Shown here: piece after piece, positions 24,557 to 33,762 of the stretch
Layout: each line of letters begins with the position of its first letter
How positions within the stretch are numbered: the stretch's first letter is position 1
Assembly: GCA_963422415.1 (NCBI GenBank)
Contig: OY729430.1
Coordinates: 2,914,001 to 2,978,000, forward strand
DNA: 64,000 nt
Reading direction: 5' to 3'
Source of the DNA: Bin34 sp963422415
GTDB lineage: Bacteria; Chloroflexota; Anaerolineae; Caldilineales; Caldilineaceae
Notes under the pieces: model-generated
The model's database searches: none
The model's input: the letters and a program-made list of their open reading frames with translations, nothing else
What the model was told of the DNA's origin: nothing
Translations under genes and position numbers: made by a program

Positions 24557-26686
24557 ATGCGCTCATACCCCGAATCCCCCGTTCCTAGCTTTCCGACGGC
24601 CGACCTGATCCCCTTGCGGCTGCGTCGCCTGACAATCCTGTTTGTCCTTCCGTTCCTTCTGGCCACCCTAGTCACGGCCCGCCTGGTGCAGTTTCATGTG
24701 TTTCTGCACAACAGCCAGGACACGACCCGCTTCGTGGAGCGCAATTTGCCTGAAATCACCACTCGGGGCGTAATTACCGACGCACGCGGCGAGCTACTGG
24801 CGGGAGACGTGTGGACCTACCGTTTCGTGGTGCCTCGCCTGGAAACTCTAAGTCCGCTCTACAAGGATTCACTGAGCCTGCTTCTGACGGGCGTGGGCGA
24901 AACACCCAGATCCGAATTGATCTCGATCATGGACGAGGCGTTGCGCTCCTACCGGGAGAGATTGGCCGCCGAAGAGGCCAAAGGCCAGCAGCGCGGCGTT
25001 GATCCTGTCCCGATCTATGCCTATGTAGTGCTGGATGTGGATCTGCATTTGGTGCAGGGCCAATATCTGGAGGAATTGCAAAGACAGGGGATACAGGCCG
25101 CCAATCTGTGGAATCTGTACCAGACCGGAGACGCCAATGCGTACCAGGCCCTGCAGGAAATCCTGCAGGAAAAGTCCGTGGGCCCGGCGCTGGCAGGCCC
25201 TTCTCTGAACCAAGTCATGACCAATCTGGGGCTGCGAATCGATCTGGAAGGCCGTGAGACCGACTTTGATTTCTTCCGCAGCTTTCGTCTGGAGCCGCAG
25301 CCGTCCCGCTACTACACCCAAGGCTCCCTAGGCAGCCATGTGTTGGGGCTGGTCAATGCGGAACGGAGTGGAGTGAACGGGCTGGAAAGTTATTACCAGC
25401 GGTTCCTGCGCGGCGAAGTGCTGGTTTTGGATACGCCCAGCTCTCTGGACGCCTTGACTCCAGAAGCTCGCCGCTACATCCCGTCCCACATGGGCGGCGA
25501 CTTGGTGCTGACCATTGACAAGACCATTCAGCATATCGTGGAACAGGAATTGAAACACGCCATTGAAAAGTACAACGTACAGCAAGGTGGCACGATCATC
25601 GTGATGCACCCTGACACGGGCGCCGTGTTGGCCATCGCCAATCAACCGGACTTCAATCCGGGGGCCTTGGATGAAATCTCGCCCGATTCGACCGCCTTTA
25701 CCAATTTGGCCGTCACCGGCGTGTACGAGCCTGGCTCCGTATTCAAGGTGCTGACTATTGCCACCGCCATTGATCTTGCTGTGGTGCAGCCACAGGAACA
25801 GTTCTTTGACATCGGGGAATACATCATCGGGGCCGAGGTCGTCATCAAGAACAGCGAGAACCGCGTTCTCGGTCGCGTATCGGTCACGGAATCCTTGGCT
25901 TATTCGCTGAATACCATCATCTCGGAAATCGCGCTGGAACGGATAGGACCCGACAAATTCTACAAATATTTGTTCAATTTTGGATTGGGGGAGGTCACCG
26001 GAATCGATCTGGCCCATGAATTCAACGGCAGTCTCAAGGACAAGCATCCCGACATCCCCACCTGGAACATCGCGGATCTGGGCACGAACAGCTTTGGCCA
26101 AGGCTTGAACCTGACTCCCATCCAGATGGTCAACGCAATTAACACGGTAGCCAACGGCGGCAACCTCATGAAACCCTATGTAGTGCAACACCGGGTGCAG
26201 GGGGATGGCGTCTTGACCTTTGCCTCCACCGTTCTCAAGGAACATGTCATCAGTGCGGAGACGGCGGCGACCGTGGCGGACATGATGACTTTCACCGTGG
26301 AGCAGGCAGCGGTCGGCGCACAGGTGGCCGGGTATAGGGTGGCCGGCAAATCGGGGACCGCGCAGGTCCCCGATCCAGATCGGATTGGCGTGTATTCGGA
26401 GGACGTGGTCATAGCCAGTTTCACCGGTTTTGCCCCCTCGGACGATCCCCAGTTTGTCATCCTGATCAAGCTCAACGATCCCCGATCGGTGGACGGATAT
26501 CCCGTATGGGGATCGCTCAATGCCGCTCCCACCTTCGGGCGGATTGCAGAACGCATCCTGGATTACATGAACATTCCGCCCTCCTGTCATCCCGAATGCT
26601 ATGCGTCACCTGCGCGGCAGTCCGAGCCCCGCCCCCGCGGTCCTGGTGGATATGAATTGCCGACGCCGGGCGAAGCCGAGGCCTAG
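24557..26686 (+). CDS. ftsI: Septal peptidoglycan transpeptidase (class B penicillin-binding protein, FtsI/PBP2B type)
   Basis: This enzyme cross-links septal peptidoglycan in partnership with FtsW. From the N-terminus: a membrane anchor (about residues 24-46, ILFVLPFLLATLVTARLVQF), the class B pedestal domain, and the transpeptidase domain with SVFK (active-site serine, near residue 378), the SLN motif in YSLNT and KSGTAQV near residue 595. About 709 residues; the C-terminal 30 residues are Pro/Arg/Glu-rich. ATG 24557 is eight bases after the ftsL stop; a GTG at 24545 that overlaps that stop is an equally possible start. No PASTA repeats are visible. Confidence 0.93.
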   Translation: MRSYPESPVPSFPTADLIPLRLRRLTILFVLPFLLATLVTARLVQFHVFLHNSQDTTRFVERNLPEITTRGVITDARGELLAGDVWTYRFVVPRLETLSPLYKDSLSLLLTGVGETPRSELISIMDEALRSYRERLAAEEAKGQQRGVDPVPIYAYVVLDVDLHLVQGQYLEELQRQGIQAANLWNLYQTGDANAYQALQEILQEKSVGPALAGPSLNQVMTNLGLRIDLEGRETDFDFFRSFRLEPQPSRYYTQGSLGSHVLGLVNAERSGVNGLESYYQRFLRGEVLVLDTPSSLDALTPEARRYIPSHMGGDLVLTIDKTIQHIVEQELKHAIEKYNVQQGGTIIVMHPDTGAVLAIANQPDFNPGALDEISPDSTAFTNLAVTGVYEPGSVFKVLTIATAIDLAVVQPQEQFFDIGEYIIGAEVVIKNSENRVLGRVSVTESLAYSLNTIISEIALERIGPDKFYKYLFNFGLGEVTGIDLAHEFNGSLKDKHPDIPTWNIADLGTNSFGQGLNLTPIQMVNAINTVANGGNLMKPYVVQHRVQGDGVLTFASTVLKEHVISAETAATVADMMTFTVEQAAVGAQVAGYRVAGKSGTAQVPDPDRIGVYSEDVVIASFTGFAPSDDPQFVILIKLNDPRSVDGYPVWGSLNAAPTFGRIAERILDYMNIPPSCHPECYASPARQSEPRPRGPGGYELPTPGEAEA

Positions 26687-26714
26687 GGAGTCAGGCGTTG
26701 CCACAGACAACCCG

Positions 26715-28217
26715 ATGATTGAAACCCACATTACTCATCATACGCTGTGGCATGCATTGACGGGACAGCCCCCTCCCTTGCAGCTGCTGCCCATCTCCAT
26801 TCGGGGCGCCACCACGGACAGTCGCGAAGTGATGCCGGGCACGCTCTTCGCGGCATTGCCCGGAGAGTTCGCCCATGGCAACCGCTTTGTGGCCCAAGCC
26901 CAGGAAATGGGGGCCAGCGCCATCATCTGTGACGCAGAGGGACTGATCCACATCACGGCGTCTCAGCTACCTATAGTCGACTGCCGACAGGCCCGGCTGG
27001 AGTGGCCAGATGGCCAAGGTCCGCTTACCGCGGACCAATGTGTCTGCTATGTGGTGGCCAGTCCCATGGAGGCCATCCGCCGCGTGGGAGTCTTTCAGCG
27101 GCTGCATCGCACACGGACCAGCATTCGGGTCGTCGGCATCACGGGCAGCGTAGGCAAGACCAGCACCAAGGAACTGGCCCACTCGGTCTTGAGCCAGCAC
27201 TTTGATACATATCGGAATCCGGGCAATTTCAATGGCGAACACGCCTTGCCTTTGGTATTGATGGGGCTCAAATACAGTCACGAACGGCTGGTAACCGAAA
27301 TGGGCATGTACCGGCGGGGAGAGATCTCGGATATGTGTCTCCTGGCGCAGCCGCACATCGGCATCGTAACCAACATTGGCCCCAGTCATCTGGAGCGTCT
27401 GGGCACGATGGAGTGCATTTTTGAGGCCAAGTCTGAATTGATTCGGGCGTTGCCGCCGGCTTGGGCTGGCGGGGTGGCCATTCTCAACTGGGACGATGTC
27501 CGGGTGCGTCCCATGGCACGTCTGACGCAAGCCCAAGTGTACAAGGTGGGCCTCACCCCGGAATGTGACGTATGGGCGGACCGAATCGAAAGCAACGGAT
27601 TCAAAGGCATCCATTTCCGGTTGCATCTGCCCATGCCACACAGTCGGGCTCTGCATGTGAGGATACCCTTGCTGGGCCGTCACAGCGTGCATAATGCGTT
27701 GTTGGCGGCGGCCTTGGGGATCAGCGAGGGACTGCCCCTGCAAAAAATTCTGGCGGGATTGCGGGACACAAGCAATCAGGTGCGTCTGCTGCTGGTGGGA
27801 GGCATCAATCAGAGCACGCTTCTGGACGACACCTACAACGCGAGCGAAGAGAGCTGCATTGCCGCCTTGAACTTGTTGTCCGACCTGAACCCGGAGCAGA
27901 CAGGCCGCCGTATTGCCGTGCTGGGCGACATGCTGGAACTGGGTCCGGCGACGGAAGTCAGTCATGTCAAGGTAGGGCGCCGCGCCGCCCAGATTGTCGA
28001 CCAGCTCGTTACGATTGGAGACTTGGGACAATTGATTGGGAAATCCGCCTTGGCTGTCGGCATGCCCGCGGAAGCCGTGCACATCTTGCCAGATGCCAAG
28101 GAGGCCGTGACGTTTCTGAAGGAGGAAATTGCACCCCACGATCTGGTGCTGTTCAAGGGCAGCCGGGCCATCGGCATGGACACTGTCGTGGCTGACGTAA
28201 GCGTACCGGCAGGTTAG
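26715..28217 (+). CDS. murF: UDP-N-acetylmuramoyl-tripeptide--D-alanyl-D-alanine ligase MurF
   Basis: MurF adds D-Ala-D-Ala to the UDP-MurNAc-tripeptide with ATP. The 500-residue product has the N-terminal substrate-binding domain (GATTDSREVMPGTLFAAL), the P-loop GITGSVGKTSTKE near residue 147, and the C-terminal domain with DDTYNASEESCIAAL and LKGSRAIGMD-type sequence (here LFKGSRAIGMD) that separates MurF from MurE. ATG 26715 has no obvious ribosome-binding site and lies 28 bases after pbpB. The gene normally just upstream, murE, is not in this cluster. Confidence 0.94.
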   Translation: MIETHITHHTLWHALTGQPPPLQLLPISIRGATTDSREVMPGTLFAALPGEFAHGNRFVAQAQEMGASAIICDAEGLIHITASQLPIVDCRQARLEWPDGQGPLTADQCVCYVVASPMEAIRRVGVFQRLHRTRTSIRVVGITGSVGKTSTKELAHSVLSQHFDTYRNPGNFNGEHALPLVLMGLKYSHERLVTEMGMYRRGEISDMCLLAQPHIGIVTNIGPSHLERLGTMECIFEAKSELIRALPPAWAGGVAILNWDDVRVRPMARLTQAQVYKVGLTPECDVWADRIESNGFKGIHFRLHLPMPHSRALHVRIPLLGRHSVHNALLAAALGISEGLPLQKILAGLRDTSNQVRLLLVGGINQSTLLDDTYNASEESCIAALNLLSDLNPEQTGRRIAVLGDMLELGPATEVSHVKVGRRAAQIVDQLVTIGDLGQLIGKSALAVGMPAEAVHILPDAKEAVTFLKEEIAPHDLVLFKGSRAIGMDTVVADVSVPAG

Positions 28218-28219
28218 TG

Positions 28220-29245
28220 ATGGCCGTTCCCTTGATGCTGGGCACTCTCAGCTTTCTGACCGCCGTGATCTGGGGACGTCCACTGATCAGCCTGCTCAAG
28301 CATTACGAGATCGGAAAGTGGGTCCGAGTGACCGGTCCCAAGGGTCACTTGGCCAAGATGGGCACGCCCACCATGGGGGGCTGGATGTTTGTCTTGCCTA
28401 TCCTCCTGATCACCGGCACGCTCAACATCTTCAACTTCATTGGGTTCAATGTGATTGGAGCCAGCACCTTGCTGCTCTTTTTCTGTCTGGGAGCCTTCGC
28501 CCTGCTGGGTACCTATGACGACTTCAAGAGCTTGGTGCGCAACAAGACAGGGCACAGCGAAGAGGAGGAAGAGGACAGAGGCATGACCGCCAAGGTGAAG
28601 AGCGGCGTGCAAATCCTGTTGGCCACCACCATCGCGCTGATCCTGTACTTCGGTCCACCCCAGTTGGATGCCGTGGGTGTGCCGGGCATTGCCCGCCCCG
28701 TACATGTAGGCTGGATCACAATCCCCATAGCCGTCTTTCTGATCGTCGGGTTCAGCAACGCCGTGAATCTGGCGGACGGGCTGGACAGTCTGGCCGGCAG
28801 CATGGCGACCGTTTCCTTTGTCTCCTATGGCATCATCGCCAACCTGCAGGGATCCACGTACATTGCCATCTTCTGCTTCATCGTGGTGGGTTCGCTCTTT
28901 GCCTTCCTGTGGTACAACGCTCATCCGGCTCACCTCTTCATGGGGGACACCGGCAGTCTGCCCCTGGGAGCCACGCTCGCCCTGGTGGCCCTGATGACCC
29001 GGCAGTGGCTGATATTGCCCGTGATCGGCCTGATATTTGTAGCCGTGGCCTTGTCCGTCATCATCCAGGTAGTCAGCTCCAAGCTGAGCCTGCGGTTCTT
29101 GCACCGTGATTGGCGCCCCTTCAAGATGACTCCTTTGCAGCACCACTTCGAACTGATTGGATGGAGCGAAATGCAAGTCAAGGAGCGCTTCTGGATCGTG
29201 AGTGTCCTGAGTGGCATGCTCGGCGTGGCGCTGGCCTTGTTCTAG
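28220..29245 (+). CDS. mraY: Phospho-N-acetylmuramoyl-pentapeptide transferase MraY
   Basis: MraY moves phospho-MurNAc-pentapeptide onto undecaprenyl phosphate to make lipid I in the membrane. The 341-residue product is polytopic (about ten spans) with GTPTMGGWMF near residue 49, the metal-binding DDFKSL, NAVNLADGLDSLA near residue 178 and the cytoplasmic MTPLQHHFELIGWSE at the C-terminal end. The cytoplasmic loop after DDFK contains an acidic run (SEEEEEDRG). ATG 28220 follows AGG; a GTG at 28217 that shares a base with the murF stop is an alternative. Confidence 0.95.
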   Translation: MAVPLMLGTLSFLTAVIWGRPLISLLKHYEIGKWVRVTGPKGHLAKMGTPTMGGWMFVLPILLITGTLNIFNFIGFNVIGASTLLLFFCLGAFALLGTYDDFKSLVRNKTGHSEEEEEDRGMTAKVKSGVQILLATTIALILYFGPPQLDAVGVPGIARPVHVGWITIPIAVFLIVGFSNAVNLADGLDSLAGSMATVSFVSYGIIANLQGSTYIAIFCFIVVGSLFAFLWYNAHPAHLFMGDTGSLPLGATLALVALMTRQWLILPVIGLIFVAVALSVIIQVVSSKLSLRFLHRDWRPFKMTPLQHHFELIGWSEMQVKERFWIVSVLSGMLGVALALF

Positions 29246-29256
29246 ATGGGAACGCC

Positions 29257-30765
29257 ATGACCCTTTCCACGTTGCAAGGCTCCTTTGCGGATATTCCCGT
29301 GCTAATCTTGGGATTGGCTCGACAGGGCTGGGAGACAGTGCGTTTCTTTGCCGCGCAGGGAGCCCGCGTCACGGCCTGCGATAGGGCGGCCGTCTCCACC
29401 GCGCCGCTGGCCGACATACCGCACCGAGACCGTCTGCACCTTTGTCTGGGGTCTCACCATGCAGGGCTGTTACAGGGCCAACAGTTGCTCAGCATGTCGG
29501 CAGGCGTGTCCCGGACGTTGCCTCTTGTACAGGCGGCCGTGGATGCCGGCATTCCCGTTGTCAACGATTCGCTGCTGACGTTTGCCCGGTCCCGCGCTCA
29601 AAAGGTGGTGATCACAGGCAGCAACGGCAAGACGACGACCACGATCCTGGTCGGAGCCCTGCTGGAAGCCGCTGGATCGCTGAACCGAAAGGTATGGGTT
29701 GGAGGCAATCTCGGTGTACCCTTGCTGCAGCAGGCCAACGCCATGCACAGCCAAGACTGGCTCGTGTGGGAAGGCAGCAGTTTTCAACTGGAGCTGTTTG
29801 ATGCCACTTCCAACCCCTTGTGGACGGAAAGTCGGATCGATGCCGCCGCGTTTCTCAATCTGACCCCCAACCACCTAGACCGGCATGGCGGCATGGCCGC
29901 CTACGCAGCAGCCAAATTGCGCGTGTTGGATGCCCTGCGCGCCGGGGGTCTGCTGGTGTTGAATCAAGACGATCCGGCTTGCCAGCGCTTGTTGGGCCTG
30001 AACACGCCGGCGCCGTTGCAGATACCGGAAGCCGAGACCTGTGAGAGACTCCTGCAGAAAGGACGACAGCGATTGATGAAAGAGGGTATTTTGGTGATTC
30101 CCGTCTCTGCCACGCAGTTTCTCTCTCGAGGCGCGTGTCTCCACGCGGACTGGCTGCATCTGGACGGCTTGCCGATTGTGCCGGAGACAGCCTTGCGGGT
30201 GCGGGGGCGACACAATCGGATCAACGCTCTGGCAGCCTGTGCATTGACGGGCCAGCTGGGCGTGGGGTCGCAGACCATGGCGCAGGTCCTAAGAGAGTTT
30301 GTGGGTGTGCCCCATCGGCTGGAGGAGGTGGCTTGCATCCGCGGGACCGTCTGGATCAATGACAGCATCGCCACTTCGCCGGAACGGGCCATAGCGGGCA
30401 TGCGCAGTTGCCACAAGGCGGGGGACACGCTGATCCTGCTGGCCGGTGGTTATGACAAGGGCCTGCCGTGGCAGGATTTCGCGGACGCGGTCCGAGGCTG
30501 TGTCCGGCACCTCGTTCTTTTTGGCCAGTCCGGCCCCACGATCGCCCAAGCCATGACGGTCGGCATCGCAGCCGAATCGCAGCCGAATCTGGATGTCTGC
30601 GTGGTGCCGGACCTAGAGCAGGCGGTCCAGGCCGCGGCTCAGACCGCCCGCCCGCGCAGTACGATCCTGCTGTCCCCTGGCGGCGCCAGCTTCGACCACT
30701 ATGGGGATTTTGAAGCGCGCGGTGAACATTTTCGGGAATTGGTCCGGGATCTGATCGAGGACTGA
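29257..30765 (+). CDS. murD: UDP-N-acetylmuramoylalanine--D-glutamate ligase MurD
   Basis: MurD adds D-glutamate to UDP-MurNAc-L-Ala. The 502-residue product has an N-terminal dinucleotide-like fold (VLILGLARQGWETVRFFA), the ATP-binding GSNGKTTTTILVGAL near residue 117, NLTPNHLDRHGGMAAYAAAK, and the C-terminal LLAGGYDKGLPWQDF. It is some 50 residues longer than typical, with extra sequence between the central and C-terminal domains. ATG 29257 has GGGA five bases upstream and lies 11 bases after mraY; the open frame 49 codons further up lies inside mraY and was rejected. Confidence 0.94.
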   Translation: MTLSTLQGSFADIPVLILGLARQGWETVRFFAAQGARVTACDRAAVSTAPLADIPHRDRLHLCLGSHHAGLLQGQQLLSMSAGVSRTLPLVQAAVDAGIPVVNDSLLTFARSRAQKVVITGSNGKTTTTILVGALLEAAGSLNRKVWVGGNLGVPLLQQANAMHSQDWLVWEGSSFQLELFDATSNPLWTESRIDAAAFLNLTPNHLDRHGGMAAYAAAKLRVLDALRAGGLLVLNQDDPACQRLLGLNTPAPLQIPEAETCERLLQKGRQRLMKEGILVIPVSATQFLSRGACLHADWLHLDGLPIVPETALRVRGRHNRINALAACALTGQLGVGSQTMAQVLREFVGVPHRLEEVACIRGTVWINDSIATSPERAIAGMRSCHKAGDTLILLAGGYDKGLPWQDFADAVRGCVRHLVLFGQSGPTIAQAMTVGIAAESQPNLDVCVVPDLEQAVQAAAQTARPRSTILLSPGGASFDHYGDFEARGEHFRELVRDLIED

Positions 30766-30771
30766 AGCCCC

Positions 30772-31944
30772 ATGCACCGGACCGGCACCTTGACAGGCAT
30801 CTGGTCTCGCCATGAGATCCAGTCCCACCTGCGTCAGTTCGATTGGGTCCTGATTGGCTCCCTAGGCACTTTGTTAACACTTGGCCTACTCATGGTCTTC
30901 AGCGCCAGCTACTACAACGGTCTGCAAGGCAACGTGCCTGACGGCCTCTATTACTTCAAGCGACAGGCGCTTTGGATCGCGGTGAGCCTGGTGGGGTTCC
31001 TGTTCCTGGCCAACTTCCCTTACACATGGCTGGCCCGCGTCAGTGGCATGATATTCGCTCTCATTCTGATCCTGTTGGTGATCGTGCTGGCCGTGGGCAC
31101 CCCTGTGCTGGGCGCCCAGCGGCTGCTCTTGAACACCAGTTTCCAGCCGAGCGAGTTTGCCAAGCTGGCCGTCATTCTGTATGGCAGTCACTGGTTGGTT
31201 AGCAAGGGGAATCGCTTGCAAGACTTCAACATCGGCCTCATTCCTTACGGCATTATGATCGGCTTGGTATCCATTCTGCTCTTCCTACAGCCGGACATTT
31301 CCATGACCCTGCTGATTGGGACCACGGCTTTTGCCCTCTTCTATGTAGCCAGCGGCAACGTCAAGCAGCTGCTGCTGCTGCTTGGAATCGCGGCTGTCTT
31401 CACGGCACTGGTCGTGATGATCTATCCTTACCTCGGCGAGCGCATCAACGCTTTCATCGGCACCATTCAGGATCCGGTGAACAGTGCGGGCTGGCAGGAA
31501 CGCAATACGGTGCGGGCTTCCATTCGAGGCGGCCTCTGGGGAACCGGCATTGGCCAAGGCGAAATGAAGACCCTGTGGCTGGTGTTGCCTTGGACCGACG
31601 CCATCTTTGCGGTCATCGGGGAGGAAACGGGGCTGATGGGCAGTCTGCTCATTCTGTTTCTGTTTGGGGTCATTGCGTTTCGGGGTCTGTACATTGCCCA
31701 TAACGCGCCCACCAACTTTGGCCAAATGGTAGCCATTGGAATCATCTTCTTGTTGGTGATCCAGTCCCTGCTGCATATCTCCGTGGCGCTCAGCCTCTTC
31801 CCGGTCGCCGGCATGACGTTGCCCTTCATCAGCTACGGCGGATCCTCCATGCTCATGTGGATGATGGCCATGGGCATTCTCGTGAACATAGATCACTGCC
31901 GCCGCAAAGCGGCGCCAGATCCCCGCGCTCCTGTCTTGACATGA
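30772..31944 (+). CDS. ftsW: Septal peptidoglycan glycosyltransferase FtsW (SEDS family)
   Basis: FtsW polymerises lipid II at the septum with its partner penicillin-binding protein. The 390-residue product has about ten membrane spans. SEDS landmarks are visible: FQPSEFAKLAVILYGSHWL near residue 125, FLQPDISMTLL, the extracellular ERINAFIGTIQDP loop, GGLWGTGIGQGEMKTLWLP-like sequence (here MKTLWLVLPWTDAIF), and MTLPFISYGGSSMLM near the end. The usual GARRW segment reads GAQRLLLN. ATG 30772 is six bases after murD; the end overlaps murG. Confidence 0.93.
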   Translation: MHRTGTLTGIWSRHEIQSHLRQFDWVLIGSLGTLLTLGLLMVFSASYYNGLQGNVPDGLYYFKRQALWIAVSLVGFLFLANFPYTWLARVSGMIFALILILLVIVLAVGTPVLGAQRLLLNTSFQPSEFAKLAVILYGSHWLVSKGNRLQDFNIGLIPYGIMIGLVSILLFLQPDISMTLLIGTTAFALFYVASGNVKQLLLLLGIAAVFTALVVMIYPYLGERINAFIGTIQDPVNSAGWQERNTVRASIRGGLWGTGIGQGEMKTLWLVLPWTDAIFAVIGEETGLMGSLLILFLFGVIAFRGLYIAHNAPTNFGQMVAIGIIFLLVIQSLLHISVALSLFPVAGMTLPFISYGGSSMLMWMMAMGILVNIDHCRRKAAPDPRAPVLT

Positions 31945-33116
31945 AGATTTTGTGTGCCGGCGGCGGCACTGCAGGCCATGTATATCCTGTGCTGGCTCTC
32001 CTGGACAGCTTGCGCGACCTGTGCCGGGGCCAAGAGAAGGGTGTGGGCGTGGAACTGGAGTGGCTGGGACGCCGACGAGGCATGTCCCGGCAATTGGTGG
32101 AAGCCGCTGGCATTCGGCATCGCCAGGTGATCAGCGGCCAGATCCGATCGGTGAACCTCCTCATACAGGCGCTGAGCCTGATTCGTGTCGGCTTCGGCAC
32201 ACTGCAGGCGCTTTGGCTGGTGGCCCGATTTCGGCCTCATTGCTGTCTGGTCACTGGGGGCAATGCGGCTGCACCCGGGGCCTTCGCGGCGTACCTGCTG
32301 CGGATCCCATTGCTATATTTCATTCCGGATGCATCACTCGGCATCACCGACCGCCTGCTCGTGCGCGTCGCCTGCAAGGTGTTCGTCGCCCACGAAGGCA
32401 TTTTGCCCCATACGCACGGCAAAGGCGTCTTGACCGGCTATCCCGTGCGGGCAGCGCTGGTCAAAACCGCCCAAGACCGGACGCGAGCACGGCGGACCTT
32501 GGTGGAATCTCTAGGACTGAAAGTTCTGTCGCCATCCAGATCCGATGCACCATCGTTGCCGCTGCTGTTGGTCAGCGGCGGCAGTCTCGGCGCCCGAAGT
32601 CTCAACAATGCGATACTGGACTGCATGCACATGCTGTTGGATCACTGCGCCCTGCTCTTGGTTTCCGGAGAAGGAGAATACTCTTCCGTGGCGGCTCGGG
32701 TACGCCAGCTAGACATGGACCCGGAACGGCAACGCCGCCTGAAGGTAGTGCCCTATCTGCACGCGGAATTCGCCGCCGCGTTGGTCTGTGCCGACTTGGC
32801 CGTCATGCGGTCGGGCGCCAGTGTGGTGGGCGAATTGCCGGTTACGGGCACTCCCGCGATACTCGTGCCCTTGCCGGGCTCGGGAGGTCATCAAAGGGCG
32901 AATGCCCACGTGCTGGAGGCGCAAGGGGCCTGCGTGATATTGGACAATGAGGAACTGCCAGACCAACTGTGGCCCACATTGGAAGATCTCTTGACGCAGC
33001 CCGATCGCAGGCTCGCAATGGCACAACGTCTCCAAGATCTGGCGCAACCGGATGGGGCCCTGCGGGGAGCACAGGCCATCCTGGACCACATTCCTTCCTC
33101 AATCCCAATCGCATGA
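31941..33116 (+). CDS. murG: UDP-GlcNAc:lipid I N-acetylglucosaminyltransferase MurG
   Basis: MurG turns lipid I into lipid II at the inner face of the membrane. The 391-residue product has the glycine-rich GGGTAGHVYPVLAL at residue 6, VTGGNAAAPGAFAAYL near residue 107, a second glycine-rich LLLVSGGSLGARSLNNAI near residue 210, and the donor-binding RSGASVVGELPVTGTPAILV near residue 292. It is somewhat longer than the 355-residue norm owing to an insertion after the first domain (about residues 185-205). ATG 31941 overlaps the ftsW stop; the end overlaps the next gene, so three consecutive genes are coupled. Confidence 0.94.
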   Translation: MKILCAGGGTAGHVYPVLALLDSLRDLCRGQEKGVGVELEWLGRRRGMSRQLVEAAGIRHRQVISGQIRSVNLLIQALSLIRVGFGTLQALWLVARFRPHCCLVTGGNAAAPGAFAAYLLRIPLLYFIPDASLGITDRLLVRVACKVFVAHEGILPHTHGKGVLTGYPVRAALVKTAQDRTRARRTLVESLGLKVLSPSRSDAPSLPLLLVSGGSLGARSLNNAILDCMHMLLDHCALLLVSGEGEYSSVAARVRQLDMDPERQRRLKVVPYLHAEFAAALVCADLAVMRSGASVVGELPVTGTPAILVPLPGSGGHQRANAHVLEAQGACVILDNEELPDQLWPTLEDLLTQPDRRLAMAQRLQDLAQPDGALRGAQAILDHIPSSIPIA

Positions 33117-33700
33117 ATCAGACCTTGATCGCCATTTTCTTCTATTTTGCCCTGTGCGCCAGCATCGGATATGCCCGCGGCCTGAAGCGCGAAATGCTGG
33201 TGATTGGGGTGTCGGCCTGTGCACTGGTTGCCCTGGCATTGCATCAGCGCCAGATCCCAGCGACGCTATGGACCCATCTGGCGACTGGCGATCGCTCCCT
33301 GCCTTCCTGGTCCGAACTGACGCTGGGATGGGATTGGCTGACGCTGCGGAACCAACTGCAGGCATCTCCATCTGCCTTGGTGGCATGGCTGTCGGCCTGC
33401 GGCGGCGCCTATTGGTTCTCCCAAACCCGAATGCAACAAGGCAAAAACCCTAGGCGTTGGCTGGGCGCCGTGGTTTCCCTGGGCAACGGCACCCTGTACC
33501 TGAACTTGATGGTACCCCTACTGAGTCGCAACCTGTTGTGGCCCACCATGGATCTGCCGCAGATGCCATCAACGGACCTGGCAGGGCGTACCGCCGATCT
33601 TCTGAACATTGCCATGACCCACCGGGCCACCGGGCTCACGGCCTTGGCCATTGTCATTCTCGTTTATCTGGTCAGCCGACGGCGGCAGGCCAGCAACTAA
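33113..33700 (+). CDS. Uncharacterised membrane protein in the dcw cluster, CvpA-like
   Basis: The 195-residue product is hydrophobic, with spans near residues 3-20, 28-46, 87-103, 119-137 and 170-188, and ends in a basic cytoplasmic tail (SRRRQASN). The start, with two spans joined by GYARGLKREMLVIGVSA, resembles the N-terminus of the CvpA/colicin V production family (a GYxRGxxRE pattern). ATG 33113 overlaps the murG stop, so it is translated with murG and precedes murC by 62 bases. Its place among essential wall-synthesis genes suggests an envelope or division role, but no function can be assigned from sequence. Confidence 0.7.
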   Translation: MNQTLIAIFFYFALCASIGYARGLKREMLVIGVSACALVALALHQRQIPATLWTHLATGDRSLPSWSELTLGWDWLTLRNQLQASPSALVAWLSACGGAYWFSQTRMQQGKNPRRWLGAVVSLGNGTLYLNLMVPLLSRNLLWPTMDLPQMPSTDLAGRTADLLNIAMTHRATGLTALAIVILVYLVSRRRQASN

Positions 33701-33762
33701 ATTGGATCCAGTGCCCCTGTTCGCTCCAGAACCCATGCGTATCACAGCCACCCGCACCGTTC

